Of a DNA stretch of 64,000 bases, positions 26,034-34,492 are shown piece after piece. The notes under the pieces were generated by a model that did not search any database, had not been told where the DNA came from, and was given only the letters and a program-made list of their open reading frames with translations. Each line of letters begins with the position of its first letter. Position 1 is the first letter of the stretch. Position numbers and translations under genes: made by a program. The stretch is from JANQEU01 sp965601455 (GTDB taxonomy: Bacteria; Bacteroidota; Bacteroidia; Cytophagales; Cyclobacteriaceae): positions 4,030,001 to 4,094,000 of the forward strand of contig OZ271831.1 of NCBI GenBank assembly GCA_965601455.1, given 5' to 3'.

Positions 26034-27873
26034 AAACAATATTATTTCCGTCCACTGGAACGACCAATTCATTACCCGAAGCTTTTTTTATAATCTCCGG
26101 GATCTGACCAGACAAAACATTTATGTAGTATTTCTGATCATCAATAGTGAAAGACCCGTCTGATAACTTTTCAATTATACCCTCGGCCAGTTTTTGATAC
26201 ATGTCGCTAAGGTCTCCTCCGGAAAAGGAAGTCGTTCGTACAAGGTACTTACCCTCCTCGTCGGGCCTTATTGTTGATCCAATTCGAATTGATTCAAGCT
26301 CATGAATGAAAGTAGGCATCCCGGTAGCTTCATCCATTATATACCCTTTTGACACTCCCAATTCTTCATCATAAGCAGGAAAGTCGGCTTCTTTGTTTGG
26401 TAAACGTGCTATAGAATGGTCAAGAAACATCCACTGGGTAGCTCCTCTAGGCCTGAAGGATCCATCACCCCGATTCTCCCACATGGGAGTTGCATCTATA
26501 AAATCACCCCTCCAACCCGCTACAAGATTAGAGGTATTTAAATCAAAGATGTAATGAATCCCATTCGTATGACCCACTGCAATGGTATGTGATAGTTTTG
26601 GAGAATCGCCCTGGTAGTGAGTAAAGGCCCGAAGTAATCTTGGTTTATTAGCAACATCTACATGAATGGCTGATGGAATGCCAAAAACCTCAGGGTATGA
26701 ATCATACAGATGCAGGTCTTTATAGAAGTTATTGCTTCCCTTAATGCTCAAGCCTAGTAGTGGAGGAATCCATCCGTCTTTCTTAAAATTATAGAGAACT
26801 ACTTCGTGAACTCCCTTCGTTAACTGTAAAGTACGTTCCTGTTCATTTTTCCAACTTGCGTTCTGAGCATTTATCATTCTTTTTCCATCTACTTCCAAAA
26901 CCGCTGAGCCTCCCCAACCTGCTTTTATGGAATATGCTCCCTCATGGGGAACTTCTACAGTCCCTTTGAATGCCAAACCGTAACTATTCTCCTCTCCTGC
27001 CAGAGCCACCTCTACTTTTTCCGACGTTCCCGTTTTCGTTGGAGATGCTGCCAGCATTTCGTCTATTGAAACAAATTCACCATGGTAAACGGTGTATTCG
27101 AAGGCAGAAGTAGCAATGGTATTGGGTTCGTATATCTTATACCGGATATTTCTGAATGCAACTGGTCCGTGATCTCCCTGAATCATAAGTGGCCCTTTGT
27201 TGGCCTCCTCTTTGGAAATTGGTCCACCAGTAGGTAAGGGAACTTCTACGTTGGTATGAATTCTAACACCATTAAGATCAACATATTCGAAGATGGCATT
27301 CGTAATTTTTTTGCCGGAAGAATCAAAAGTGGGTGCACGAAATAAAATATCAAACTTTTGCCATGTCCCTGGTGCTTTTGCCGCATTTGTGGCTGGAGGG
27401 ACTCCTTTAAGCATCATTTCAGGTTTCGTCTCCCAGTTTCTATAAATGCCCCCGATATCTCCATAAGCCGGGTTCTGAATTCCCCAACTGTCAAGCAACT
27501 GCACCTCATATCGACCTTGCAGATAGATCCCGGAATTGGATCCTCTTGGAATCATGACCTCCAATGACAGTTGAATATCTCCATGCTCCCAATTTGTCAC
27601 AAGATGATCTTTTTTTTGTGCATCATTTACGTTTAGAAGTATTCCAGTTCCTTCTTTATAAGTGACTCCTTCATAGGGTGTTTGGCTTTTGCGCTTTTTA
27701 GTACTTGATACACGATCGTGTACGTCCTTGGATCGGTCCATCAACACTTCACCAACGATCATCCAGTTTCCAGCTTGTGATCGAAAAGCTGACATATCGT
27801 TCAAGTCTATCTTTACTTGGGCAAGAAGCGGCCAAGCAGCCATTGTCGTTAGAAAAAAAGAAAGTGCCTTCAT
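26017..27873 (-). CDS. DUF1080 (3-keto-disaccharide hydrolase-like) secreted protein
   Basis: About 618 residues; ATG 27873 is preferred over 27894 because MKALSFFLTTMAAWPLLAQ is a complete signal peptide. Residues about 20-235 are a DUF1080 LamG-like jelly roll (MIPRGSNSGIYLQGRYEVQL, GDIGGIYRN, LMIQGDHGPVAFRNIRYK). A PA14-like module follows (about 270-365: GWGGSAVLEVDGKRMI, KGVHEVVLYNF). The last 250 residues are unassigned. Some DUF1080 proteins hydrolyse 3-keto glycosides. The pairing with the dehydrogenase/cytochrome gene, overlapping by 17 bases, would fit oxidation followed by hydrolysis of a glycoside (inference). Confidence 0.85.
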   Translation of the reverse strand: MKALSFFLTTMAAWPLLAQVKIDLNDMSAFRSQAGNWMIVGEVLMDRSKDVHDRVSSTKKRKSQTPYEGVTYKEGTGILLNVNDAQKKDHLVTNWEHGDIQLSLEVMIPRGSNSGIYLQGRYEVQLLDSWGIQNPAYGDIGGIYRNWETKPEMMLKGVPPATNAAKAPGTWQKFDILFRAPTFDSSGKKITNAIFEYVDLNGVRIHTNVEVPLPTGGPISKEEANKGPLMIQGDHGPVAFRNIRYKIYEPNTIATSAFEYTVYHGEFVSIDEMLAASPTKTGTSEKVEVALAGEENSYGLAFKGTVEVPHEGAYSIKAGWGGSAVLEVDGKRMINAQNASWKNEQERTLQLTKGVHEVVLYNFKKDGWIPPLLGLSIKGSNNFYKDLHLYDSYPEVFGIPSAIHVDVANKPRLLRAFTHYQGDSPKLSHTIAVGHTNGIHYIFDLNTSNLVAGWRGDFIDATPMWENRGDGSFRPRGATQWMFLDHSIARLPNKEADFPAYDEELGVSKGYIMDEATGMPTFIHELESIRIGSTIRPDEEGKYLVRTTSFSGGDLSDMYQKLAEGIIEKLSDGSFTIDDQKYYINVLSGQIPEIIKKASGNELVVPVDGNNIVYEIIW

Positions 27874-27945
27874 GGGATTAAGATGATCTGCCAAATAAAG
27901 GGAAGGGTTAAGAGATCACCAAACAAAATTTTAGGTTGACCGGAC

Positions 27946-27980
27946 AAAAAAAAAGTCGCTCCCATTTCGGAGAGCGACTT
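27946..27980 (-). terminator. Rho-independent terminator of the FecR-like gene
   Basis: On the minus strand a 9-bp stem AAGTCGCTC/GAGCGACTT with a 10-base loop runs into a T9 tract. It lies 20 bases after the stop codon of the FecR-like protein gene and closes the CHASE2 operon. Confidence 0.9.
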
Positions 27981-27999
27981 CATTAGGTTTCGTATGCTC

Positions 28000-28941
28000 C
28001 TAATCTTCAGATTCTTCAGAAGGTTCTTCCATGCCATTAGCAATGAGGAAGTTATTGTAGAGATCCTTAAAATCATCTACATCCGGAGATAGTTCGATGG
28101 CCTCCTCGTACTTGGTGAGAGCATCAAGAATTAAGCCGTTTTCCTCAAAGAATGAAGCGTAGATCAGTTTGTTCAACGGAGTTTCTTCAGCTAATTCAGT
28201 TTGCAAACTCTCATAACCGCTTGTGATGTCAGATACTTCTTCTTTTACTACTCTCTTGATACCAATTGGTGGTTCAGATTTCACACTAGGATCTTCTTTC
28301 ATTTCAATGGTCACAAGATACAGACCAGTCTCATTAGGAATGTCTTCAAATACCAACTTGAATGATGTTCCAGAGGCTTCTCCATTGTAAATAACATCAT
28401 CGAAGATGTTCTGGATTTTCACGTTGTATTCAGTTCCGTCGCCTTTACCTTCAGGATGATCCCATCTGATGATGGTGTAATCACCAAATACTTCGTTATT
28501 GGAATTAGGAACTTTTACCGGAATGGCGCCACCAACCAACGCTCTCGAAACCGCCCCGGTAGCATTGGATCTCGAAGCTAAGGTTGCAGATCCTTCATTC
28601 ATTTTATTTGAAATGTATTGTGCGTATTTGCTAGTAACGCTGGTACTCTTTGCAGCCAATCTCTTCTCGATATCAGCAATTTTCTGTGTGCCAGGAGATT
28701 TGACTTCGATAGTCTTCCCTGATTTGTGCATCAGACCGATGTATGATCCGTTTCCAACGATAAGTTCATCGCCGGCACTCAATGTCGCTCCTGTTTTTAA
28801 CGCAGTGGTTTCACCCCCGGCTTTTTTAACCTGATTAGTGCCTTTATTGGCCAACACCCTGAAGGTGTAGCCCTGGGCATAGGTAAAACTTACTCCGATA
28901 AACAGCGAAAAAATAAAAATTAAAGCATACGACTTTCTCAT
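28000..28941 (-). CDS. Secreted FecR-like protein with C-terminal TPR-like region
   Basis: A 313-residue protein with a signal peptide at 1-22 (ending TYAQ). Residues about 25-95 look like a FecR/iron-dicitrate-sensor beta domain (ALKTGATLSAGDELIVGNGS, GLMHKSGKTIEVKSPG). Residues about 150-225 are an Ig-like beta domain (YTIIRWDHPEGKGDGTEYNV). The C-terminus has a TPR-like helical pair (LIYASFFEENGLILDALTKY) and an acidic tail. It follows the CHASE2 gene by 36 bases in the same direction, so the two are probably partners at the envelope. Exact role unknown. Confidence 0.75.
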   Translation of the reverse strand: MRKSYALIFIFSLFIGVSFTYAQGYTFRVLANKGTNQVKKAGGETTALKTGATLSAGDELIVGNGSYIGLMHKSGKTIEVKSPGTQKIADIEKRLAAKSTSVTSKYAQYISNKMNEGSATLASRSNATGAVSRALVGGAIPVKVPNSNNEVFGDYTIIRWDHPEGKGDGTEYNVKIQNIFDDVIYNGEASGTSFKLVFEDIPNETGLYLVTIEMKEDPSVKSEPPIGIKRVVKEEVSDITSGYESLQTELAEETPLNKLIYASFFEENGLILDALTKYEEAIELSPDVDDFKDLYNNFLIANGMEEPSEESED

Positions 28942-28977
28942 GATTTCCCTATTAGTGGTTATAATATTTCTGTAAAG

Positions 28978-30222
28978 TTATAATTTATTCGCCTTAAATA
29001 ATGACCTACGTCCTTCTCTGGTAAATACATTTTTTACTACTCCATGAAAGATCTCTAACAAATCCCCTGCCAATAAAATGGCAACAATTGCAATTGTGAG
29101 TTCCGTCTTGTAGTTGTACCAGTGAAAAACCATAATCATTAAAAAATATAATCCCAACGCCTCTATCAGCTGGATTATTTTCGTCAATCCATCATACCAC
29201 TTAGGTATGGTTTTATAGATGATTGTAAATAATAAAACGTTCAAAAAACACAATATTATAGCGGCTATCCAACCTTGAAAATCTGACATGTAGTTTATAT
29301 AGTCTCCAGATAACACCATCGAAATGGCATTTGCATGTATTACACCTCCATACATATCTGGCAGAGCCCTACCTACATAATACGAATTTAAAGGAGTGAT
29401 AAACTTATCCTCTATGGAAGACCGATCACCTAAATAATTCCCCAGATAACAGAACATGACAATTTTTCCTTCAATCATTTCAGGCGTGAAATTCATATTG
29501 AAAACGTCAGGAACGTCGAGTGCAAAATACTTGGTGCCAAATTGTGTAGCCCCGTAGTCTAATACATTGCCCTTGAAATTGATCAACTCTTCCTCTACAT
29601 CACGTGACAAAAATCTTCCTGCAGCTTCCGGATCATAGTAACTAGCCATTTTCACCGCAAACGAAATAAGTGTATCGTCGTTGACAACCATTTTGGGCCA
29701 AAATGACCTACACATTTTCAGGTCTTCCTGGTCTTTTGCATTAGTTATCAAATTTGCAAATGCCTCGTCAGCATATTGAGAAAAAGTCCACCATGAGCTG
29801 TGAGTAGAATCTGGAGTGTCTGTCAGTGGATTGGTCACAAACTTGTTAACCAGAATTAGATTCTCAATGTTAGCAAGTGATTCTTCCAGAATCATGTCAC
29901 CAAGTGTATCTTCCTTTGGAAAAGAGAAGAATGTATCTATACCAATTACTTTGGGATTATGCTCATTTATGATATTTAACATCATCCCTATTTCCGGTCT
30001 GCTTAATGTACCAATATTGACCAGGACAATGCGTTCATCCGCAATCGGATCCTCTCGCAGTTTGGACATGACCAGATCCGTAATGGTCATTTCGCCTAAA
30101 GCTTCACCTATCGGATCAAATACCTCAAATATCTTAAACTGGGATATTGAGCCCAGTAATCCCATTGTGCCGAAAATAAAGGCAGTACCAAGAATAACGT
30201 CTAGCCAAAGTTTTCTAAACAT
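28978..30222 (-). CDS. CHASE2-domain membrane protein without output domain
   Basis: A 414-residue protein. A single TM (about 8-26) leads to a large extracytoplasmic CHASE2 sensor (about 60-300) with RIVLVNIGTLSRPEIGMML, KVIGIDTFFSFPKED and the closing GGVIHANAISMVLSGDYIN, followed by three C-terminal TM segments (about 312-390) and a short cytoplasmic tail. CHASE2 is usually fused to kinase, cyclase or GGDEF domains; none is present here, so signalling must go through a partner. The FecR-like protein gene follows directly. Divergent to meaB. Confidence 0.85.
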   Translation of the reverse strand: MFRKLWLDVILGTAFIFGTMGLLGSISQFKIFEVFDPIGEALGEMTITDLVMSKLREDPIADERIVLVNIGTLSRPEIGMMLNIINEHNPKVIGIDTFFSFPKEDTLGDMILEESLANIENLILVNKFVTNPLTDTPDSTHSSWWTFSQYADEAFANLITNAKDQEDLKMCRSFWPKMVVNDDTLISFAVKMASYYDPEAAGRFLSRDVEEELINFKGNVLDYGATQFGTKYFALDVPDVFNMNFTPEMIEGKIVMFCYLGNYLGDRSSIEDKFITPLNSYYVGRALPDMYGGVIHANAISMVLSGDYINYMSDFQGWIAAIILCFLNVLLFTIIYKTIPKWYDGLTKIIQLIEALGLYFLMIMVFHWYNYKTELTIAIVAILLAGDLLEIFHGVVKNVFTREGRRSLFKANKL

Positions 30223-30233
30223 ACTTTTAGATT

Positions 30234-30267
30234 TTGCAGGTGATCAAAATGATTAATTTGCCTGCAA
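30234..30267. promoter_or_regulatory. Inverted repeat in a divergent promoter region
   Basis: TTGCAGG (30234-30240) and CCTGCAA (30261-30267) are inverted around 20 bases, in the 137-base gap between the divergent CHASE2 and meaB genes. Position suggests an operator; no regulator is known. Confidence 0.35.
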
Positions 30268-30359
30268 GTAATAGTTATTCCTGTAATGATTCAATTAGAA
30301 GATTGATAAAATCTAATTTTTTATTGAAATATATCAATTTTCTAGGAGAAAGGTAACCT

Positions 30360-31343
30360 ATGCCATCAAAAACTCTTCATATACCTGATATTAATCAGCT
30401 TATTTCCGGAATTCTTTCGGGTGATCGACTAAGCCTGGCTCGGGGAATTACTTTAGTAGAAAGTAGAAAAGAGTCGGATTTCGAATTGGCTGAGAGATTG
30501 TTAGACGAACTCATCCCTCACAGTGGAAAATCGATAAGAATTGGTATTACGGGTATCCCGGGGGTGGGGAAAAGTACCTTCATCAACGAATTTGGGAGGC
30601 ATATTATTGAAAATGGTAGGTCGGTAGCAGTCCTATCAGTAGATCCTTCAAGCTCCAGGTCGGGGGGTAGCATACTCGGTGATAAGACGAGAATGCAATA
30701 CCTCTCTTCAAGCTCATCAGCGTTTATTCGACCGAGCCCATCAGGTGAACACCTGGGCGGGGTGACAGCTAAAACGCGAGAGTCTATCATTCTGTGTGAA
30801 TCCGCCGGTTATAGTACAATATTGGTTGAAACAGTTGGTATTGGTCAATCCGAATCCAGCGTAAAGGGAATGACAGATCTTTTTCTTCTGATGGTTCTTG
30901 CAGGTACTGGTGACGAGTTACAAGGTATAAAACGTGGTGTGATGGAAATGGCCGACCTAATCGCTGTGAACAAATGTGATGGACCGCAAAAACTTGCTGG
31001 CCTTGAATACGCTGCAGAGCTAAAGCAATTAATGCATGTATTCGACAATCAATCAAATCGAGAGGTGCCTGTCTTACCTGTTTCCAGCACTGAGAGCACT
31101 GGTGTGGACAATTTATTAGACCAAATACTTAAAATAAATGAATCAATGGAAGCTAGTGGTGAAAAGGATGCCATCCGTAAATCCCAATCCATCATATGGT
31201 TCAGAGAACTACTATCTGATTTGACCATCAGAAAACTCCAACAAAAAATGATTGGCTTTGAAAAACTGGAACTGGAGGTGGCAGAAGGAATTATTTCTAT
31301 TAGAAACGCTATTGGTAAGGTAGAGGAACTCCTGAGTAAATGA
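30360..31343 (+). CDS. meaB: Methylmalonyl-CoA mutase-associated GTPase MeaB
   Basis: A 327-residue G3E-family GTPase (ArgK/MeaB). The P-loop is GITGIPGVGKSTFINEFG, followed by the switch region SVDPSSSRSGGSILGDKTRM, Mg-binding VETVGIGQSE and the base-specificity NKCDG. MeaB proteins load and protect the adenosylcobalamin cofactor of methylmalonyl-CoA mutase. No mutase gene is in the window. A purine-rich AGGAGAAAGG lies just before the ATG. It heads a four-gene operon with a corrinoid-type ABC importer, each junction a 4-base overlap. Confidence 0.95.
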   Translation: MPSKTLHIPDINQLISGILSGDRLSLARGITLVESRKESDFELAERLLDELIPHSGKSIRIGITGIPGVGKSTFINEFGRHIIENGRSVAVLSVDPSSSRSGGSILGDKTRMQYLSSSSSAFIRPSPSGEHLGGVTAKTRESIILCESAGYSTILVETVGIGQSESSVKGMTDLFLLMVLAGTGDELQGIKRGVMEMADLIAVNKCDGPQKLAGLEYAAELKQLMHVFDNQSNREVPVLPVSSTESTGVDNLLDQILKINESMEASGEKDAIRKSQSIIWFRELLSDLTIRKLQQKMIGFEKLELEVAEGIISIRNAIGKVEELLSK

Positions 31344-32407
31344 GATTATCCACCATCTGTTTTGTTGTTTTGGCCACTTTACTTTGTTCATGTGCAGAAC
31401 AAGAAACTACCTCAGAAAAACGACCTGAAATTAAGCCTTTAGAATACGCCAAGAAATTCAAAATCACCGAAAATGGTGTTGAAGTACTAGAACCCTGGCC
31501 TAACGCAGAAAAGTCAATCCACTACTCATTTACAATTCCACCCAAAAAAGTTATTGTAACATCGACTACACATCTACCTTACCTGGAATATTTGCAGGTA
31601 TCCCATACGTTGATCGGATTTCCAAATACCGACTACATATTTTCTGAGCTTTTCAGAGATCGTCAGAAGAGCGGATTATTGCAAAATGTAGGTTTGGGGG
31701 ATCAACTCAATCTCGAATTAATTGCTGCCCTTCAACCGGATCTTCTGATTGGATTTGACCGTGGTGCAGCCACGATAGACCTGGACAAGATTGAAGAAAT
31801 AGGGATTAAAGTAGTATATAACTCTGATTTTCTTGAAAACTCGGCATTGGGAAGAGCTGAGTGGATCAAATTTTTTGGCTCCATCTATCATAAGGACGAA
31901 TTAGCAGACTCGATTTTTAATCAAGTAAAAATAAATTACGACTCCCTGTTGAAGCTAACCTCTGGTGTAGAAAATCGGCCAACGGTCTTTAGTGGAGTCA
32001 TGTACGGTGACACCTGGTTCTTACCCGGAGGTAAAAATTGGGGATCAGGATTTATTCATGACGCCGGAGGTGCATACATCTGGGAATCGGATTCATCTTC
32101 CGGATGGCTTGAACTCAGTTTTGAAAGTGTCCTTGACAAATCTAGAAGTGCAGATTACTGGATAGGAGTTTCTTCTTTTTTGACCAAAACTTCCTTACAA
32201 GGACAGGATGATCGCTATGCTCTTTTTGATGCATTCAAAGAGGATAGAATTTTTTCTTATTCTAAGAAAATGGCCCCGGGAGGTGGGTTTGATTATTTCG
32301 AATCTGGCTATGCAAGACCTGACCTTATTCTCGCTGATTACATACGAATACTCCATCCCGAATTACTGCCTGACTATGAAACTGAATACTTCGAAAAAAT
32401 CCAATGA
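31340..32407 (+). CDS. ABC importer substrate-binding lipoprotein (BtuF/FecB-like)
   Basis: A 355-residue lipoprotein; the signal peptide ends LLCSC with lipid-modified Cys18. It is a class III (TroA/BtuF-type) binding protein: PPKKVIVTSTTHLPYLEYLQ at the start of the first lobe, NLELIAALQPDLLIGF, then a long connecting helix and a second lobe with DTWFLPGGKNWGSGFIHDAGG. Such proteins deliver vitamin B12 or Fe-siderophores to the permease. The overlap with meaB favours a corrinoid (inference). It should be on the periplasmic face of the inner membrane. Confidence 0.9.
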   Translation: MRLSTICFVVLATLLCSCAEQETTSEKRPEIKPLEYAKKFKITENGVEVLEPWPNAEKSIHYSFTIPPKKVIVTSTTHLPYLEYLQVSHTLIGFPNTDYIFSELFRDRQKSGLLQNVGLGDQLNLELIAALQPDLLIGFDRGAATIDLDKIEEIGIKVVYNSDFLENSALGRAEWIKFFGSIYHKDELADSIFNQVKINYDSLLKLTSGVENRPTVFSGVMYGDTWFLPGGKNWGSGFIHDAGGAYIWESDSSSGWLELSFESVLDKSRSADYWIGVSSFLTKTSLQGQDDRYALFDAFKEDRIFSYSKKMAPGGGFDYFESGYARPDLILADYIRILHPELLPDYETEYFEKIQ

Positions 32408-33468
32408 GCAGAACTAGTTTTCAGTTAACATCTAAGGTTTGGATCGTGGTATTTGTTTCGTTGATTATCACGCTATTCCTTGCGACTGTAACCAATCTTA
32501 TTCTCGGTTCGGTTTACATCCCAATCAGTAAAATTTTACGCTTCTTCTTTTCAGGAACTACTCATAACACTACATGGGACTTAATTCTGCTGAATGTTCG
32601 CCTCCCAAAAATGCTAACTGCCGTTTTCGTCGGAGGCGCTTTGGGAATAAGTGGTCTTCAAATGCAAACGCTATTCAAAAATCCCCTGGCAGGTCCCTAT
32701 GTGTTAGGAATCAGCTCCGGTGCAGGTCTTGGAGTAGCATTAGCGATATTCCTAGGACTATCGCTTGGTAGTTTTCTTGAACTGAGTGGACTTGGACGCA
32801 GTTGGCTACTTGTTATTTGCGCTGGTCTTGGTGCCTTTGGGGTATTGATTGTGATTACACTAGCGTCCCGAAGAACGCGAGATTCAGTGACACTTCTAAT
32901 TATAGGCCTAATGTTTGGCGCCACTTCCTCTGCGATAGTCAGCATCCTTCAGTATTTCAGCCAGGCCGAAAATATCCAAGCTTATGTCATTTGGTCATTT
33001 GGCAACCTTGGCAGTCTATCCTGGACCGAATTGAAAATATTCATTCCCCTGATTCTCATAGGCTTTCTTATTTCCATATTCCTATCGAAACCGCTAAACG
33101 CTCTATTATTGGGAGAGAACTATGCTCAGTCGATGGGAGTGAATCTAAAATTCAATAGACTACTTATAATTATTACCACCAGTATATTGGCGGGAACGGT
33201 AACAGCATTTTGTGGTCCAATTGCTTTCTTAGGAATAGCGCTTCCACACATTGGAAGAATGATTTTCCGTACTTCTAATCACCTGTATCTAACGCCAATC
33301 ATAATTTTAACCGGTGCAATCCTCATGTTGATTTTTGACACCATTTCGCAATTGCCTTTTTCCGAAGCCACCTTACCAATTAATGCGATCACTTCTCTTT
33401 TTGGTGCTCCTTTTGTGATCTATTTGATCTTGAGGCAAAAGACCATGGCACAATCCTTTGAATCATGA
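32404..33468 (+). CDS. FecCD/BtuC-family ABC permease
   Basis: A 354-residue permease with about ten TM helices. Family features are VRLPKMLTAVFVGGALGISG, LQMQTLFKNPLAGPYVLGIS (the diagnostic NPLA.P..LG motif) and a late GPIAFLGIALPHIGRM coupling helix. It forms a dimeric channel for the binding protein and ATPase encoded on either side. It overlaps both neighbours by 4 bases. Confidence 0.95.
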   Translation: MSRTSFQLTSKVWIVVFVSLIITLFLATVTNLILGSVYIPISKILRFFFSGTTHNTTWDLILLNVRLPKMLTAVFVGGALGISGLQMQTLFKNPLAGPYVLGISSGAGLGVALAIFLGLSLGSFLELSGLGRSWLLVICAGLGAFGVLIVITLASRRTRDSVTLLIIGLMFGATSSAIVSILQYFSQAENIQAYVIWSFGNLGSLSWTELKIFIPLILIGFLISIFLSKPLNALLLGENYAQSMGVNLKFNRLLIIITTSILAGTVTAFCGPIAFLGIALPHIGRMIFRTSNHLYLTPIIILTGAILMLIFDTISQLPFSEATLPINAITSLFGAPFVIYLILRQKTMAQSFES

Positions 33469-34430
33469 GTGCAATTGAAACAAAGAAACTGTCAATTGGG
33501 TACTCAACCCCAGTACTCGAGGAAATCGATCTCGCTGCAGAACAGGGACAGGTTATTTCAATACTAGGCCCAAACGGTGCCGGAAAGACCACTTTCATCA
33601 AAACATTAAGCGGTCTAATATCTCCTCTAAAAGGTGAGGCTCTTATAGATGGGTACCCGGTAACACAATATCACCACAGAGATCTGGCTCGTAAACTAAG
33701 CCTGGTACTCACCGAAAAACCACCTACCCGAAATCTGACGGTTTGGGAGTTGGTATCGATGGGCAGACACCCTTATTCTGAATGGACCGGGCTTCTAAAG
33801 GAACAGGACAAGCAAATTGTCAAGGAATCCCTTAACCTGACGCAAACAATAGACCTTTCCCAGATCAAACTATTTGAATTGAGCGACGGACAGTTGCAAA
33901 TGGCTATGATTGCTAGAGCTATCGCACAGGACACGGACTTGATAGTTCTTGATGAACCGATGGCACACTTGGATCTTCAAAACTCATTGGAAATTGCTCA
34001 ATTAATTAAGAAAATTGCAAAAGAAGGAAAAACGGTCATCCTTTCTTCCCATAACTGGAGATTATGTTCTCAGATCTCTGATCTTTTCTGGCTTTTTAAT
34101 CCTGTTGGGCCAATAGTAACCGGATTTCCTGAAGACTTAATCGTCCAGGGTGAATTACATAAAACGCTGCATTTGAAATCTGATCACAATTTAATGACCG
34201 GTACCAATTTCAGTCGCACCGATTTAAACTCTTTTCATGTAACTGGATCAGACCCTGTCATTTGTTATTGGACCACACATGCATTACAACGAGAAGGATA
34301 CAATGTCTCCGATGAAGCATCGAATGTGGTTCGGGCAGAATTATCAGAATACACAATAAAACTGGATCAGGGAGAGGAGAAGTTTAAAACCTTACATGAA
34401 CTTATCAAATGCATAAAGCAACTTCAATAA
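33465..34430 (+). CDS. ABC transporter ATP-binding protein (BtuD/FecE-like)
   Basis: A 321-residue ATPase. Walker A is LGPNGAGKTTFIK, the signature is LSDGQLQMAMIARA (LSDGQ instead of LSGGQ), Walker B is DLIVLDEPMAHLD and the switch His is in VILSSHNW. After about residue 240 there is an 80-residue C-terminal extension with SDPVICYWTTHALQREGY, similar to the extra domain seen in Bacteroidota corrinoid/iron ATPases. It is the last gene of the meaB-importer operon. Confidence 0.93.
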   Translation: MSAIETKKLSIGYSTPVLEEIDLAAEQGQVISILGPNGAGKTTFIKTLSGLISPLKGEALIDGYPVTQYHHRDLARKLSLVLTEKPPTRNLTVWELVSMGRHPYSEWTGLLKEQDKQIVKESLNLTQTIDLSQIKLFELSDGQLQMAMIARAIAQDTDLIVLDEPMAHLDLQNSLEIAQLIKKIAKEGKTVILSSHNWRLCSQISDLFWLFNPVGPIVTGFPEDLIVQGELHKTLHLKSDHNLMTGTNFSRTDLNSFHVTGSDPVICYWTTHALQREGYNVSDEASNVVRAELSEYTIKLDQGEEKFKTLHELIKCIKQLQ

Positions 34431-34492
34431 TAATCGCCCGTTTGATGGTCTATGTGCAACCGAAAAGAAACCCATTGCATCTATTCTGAAAA

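Noticed and set aside
29816..30256. Open 146-codon frame on the plus strand over the CHASE2 gene
   Set aside because: Antisense shadow; Ser/Ile-rich composition and no recognisable domain.
30223..30359. Possible cobalamin riboswitch before meaB
   Set aside because: The gap is only 137 bases and I could not find the B12-box or a multi-stem core; only a simple inverted repeat is present.
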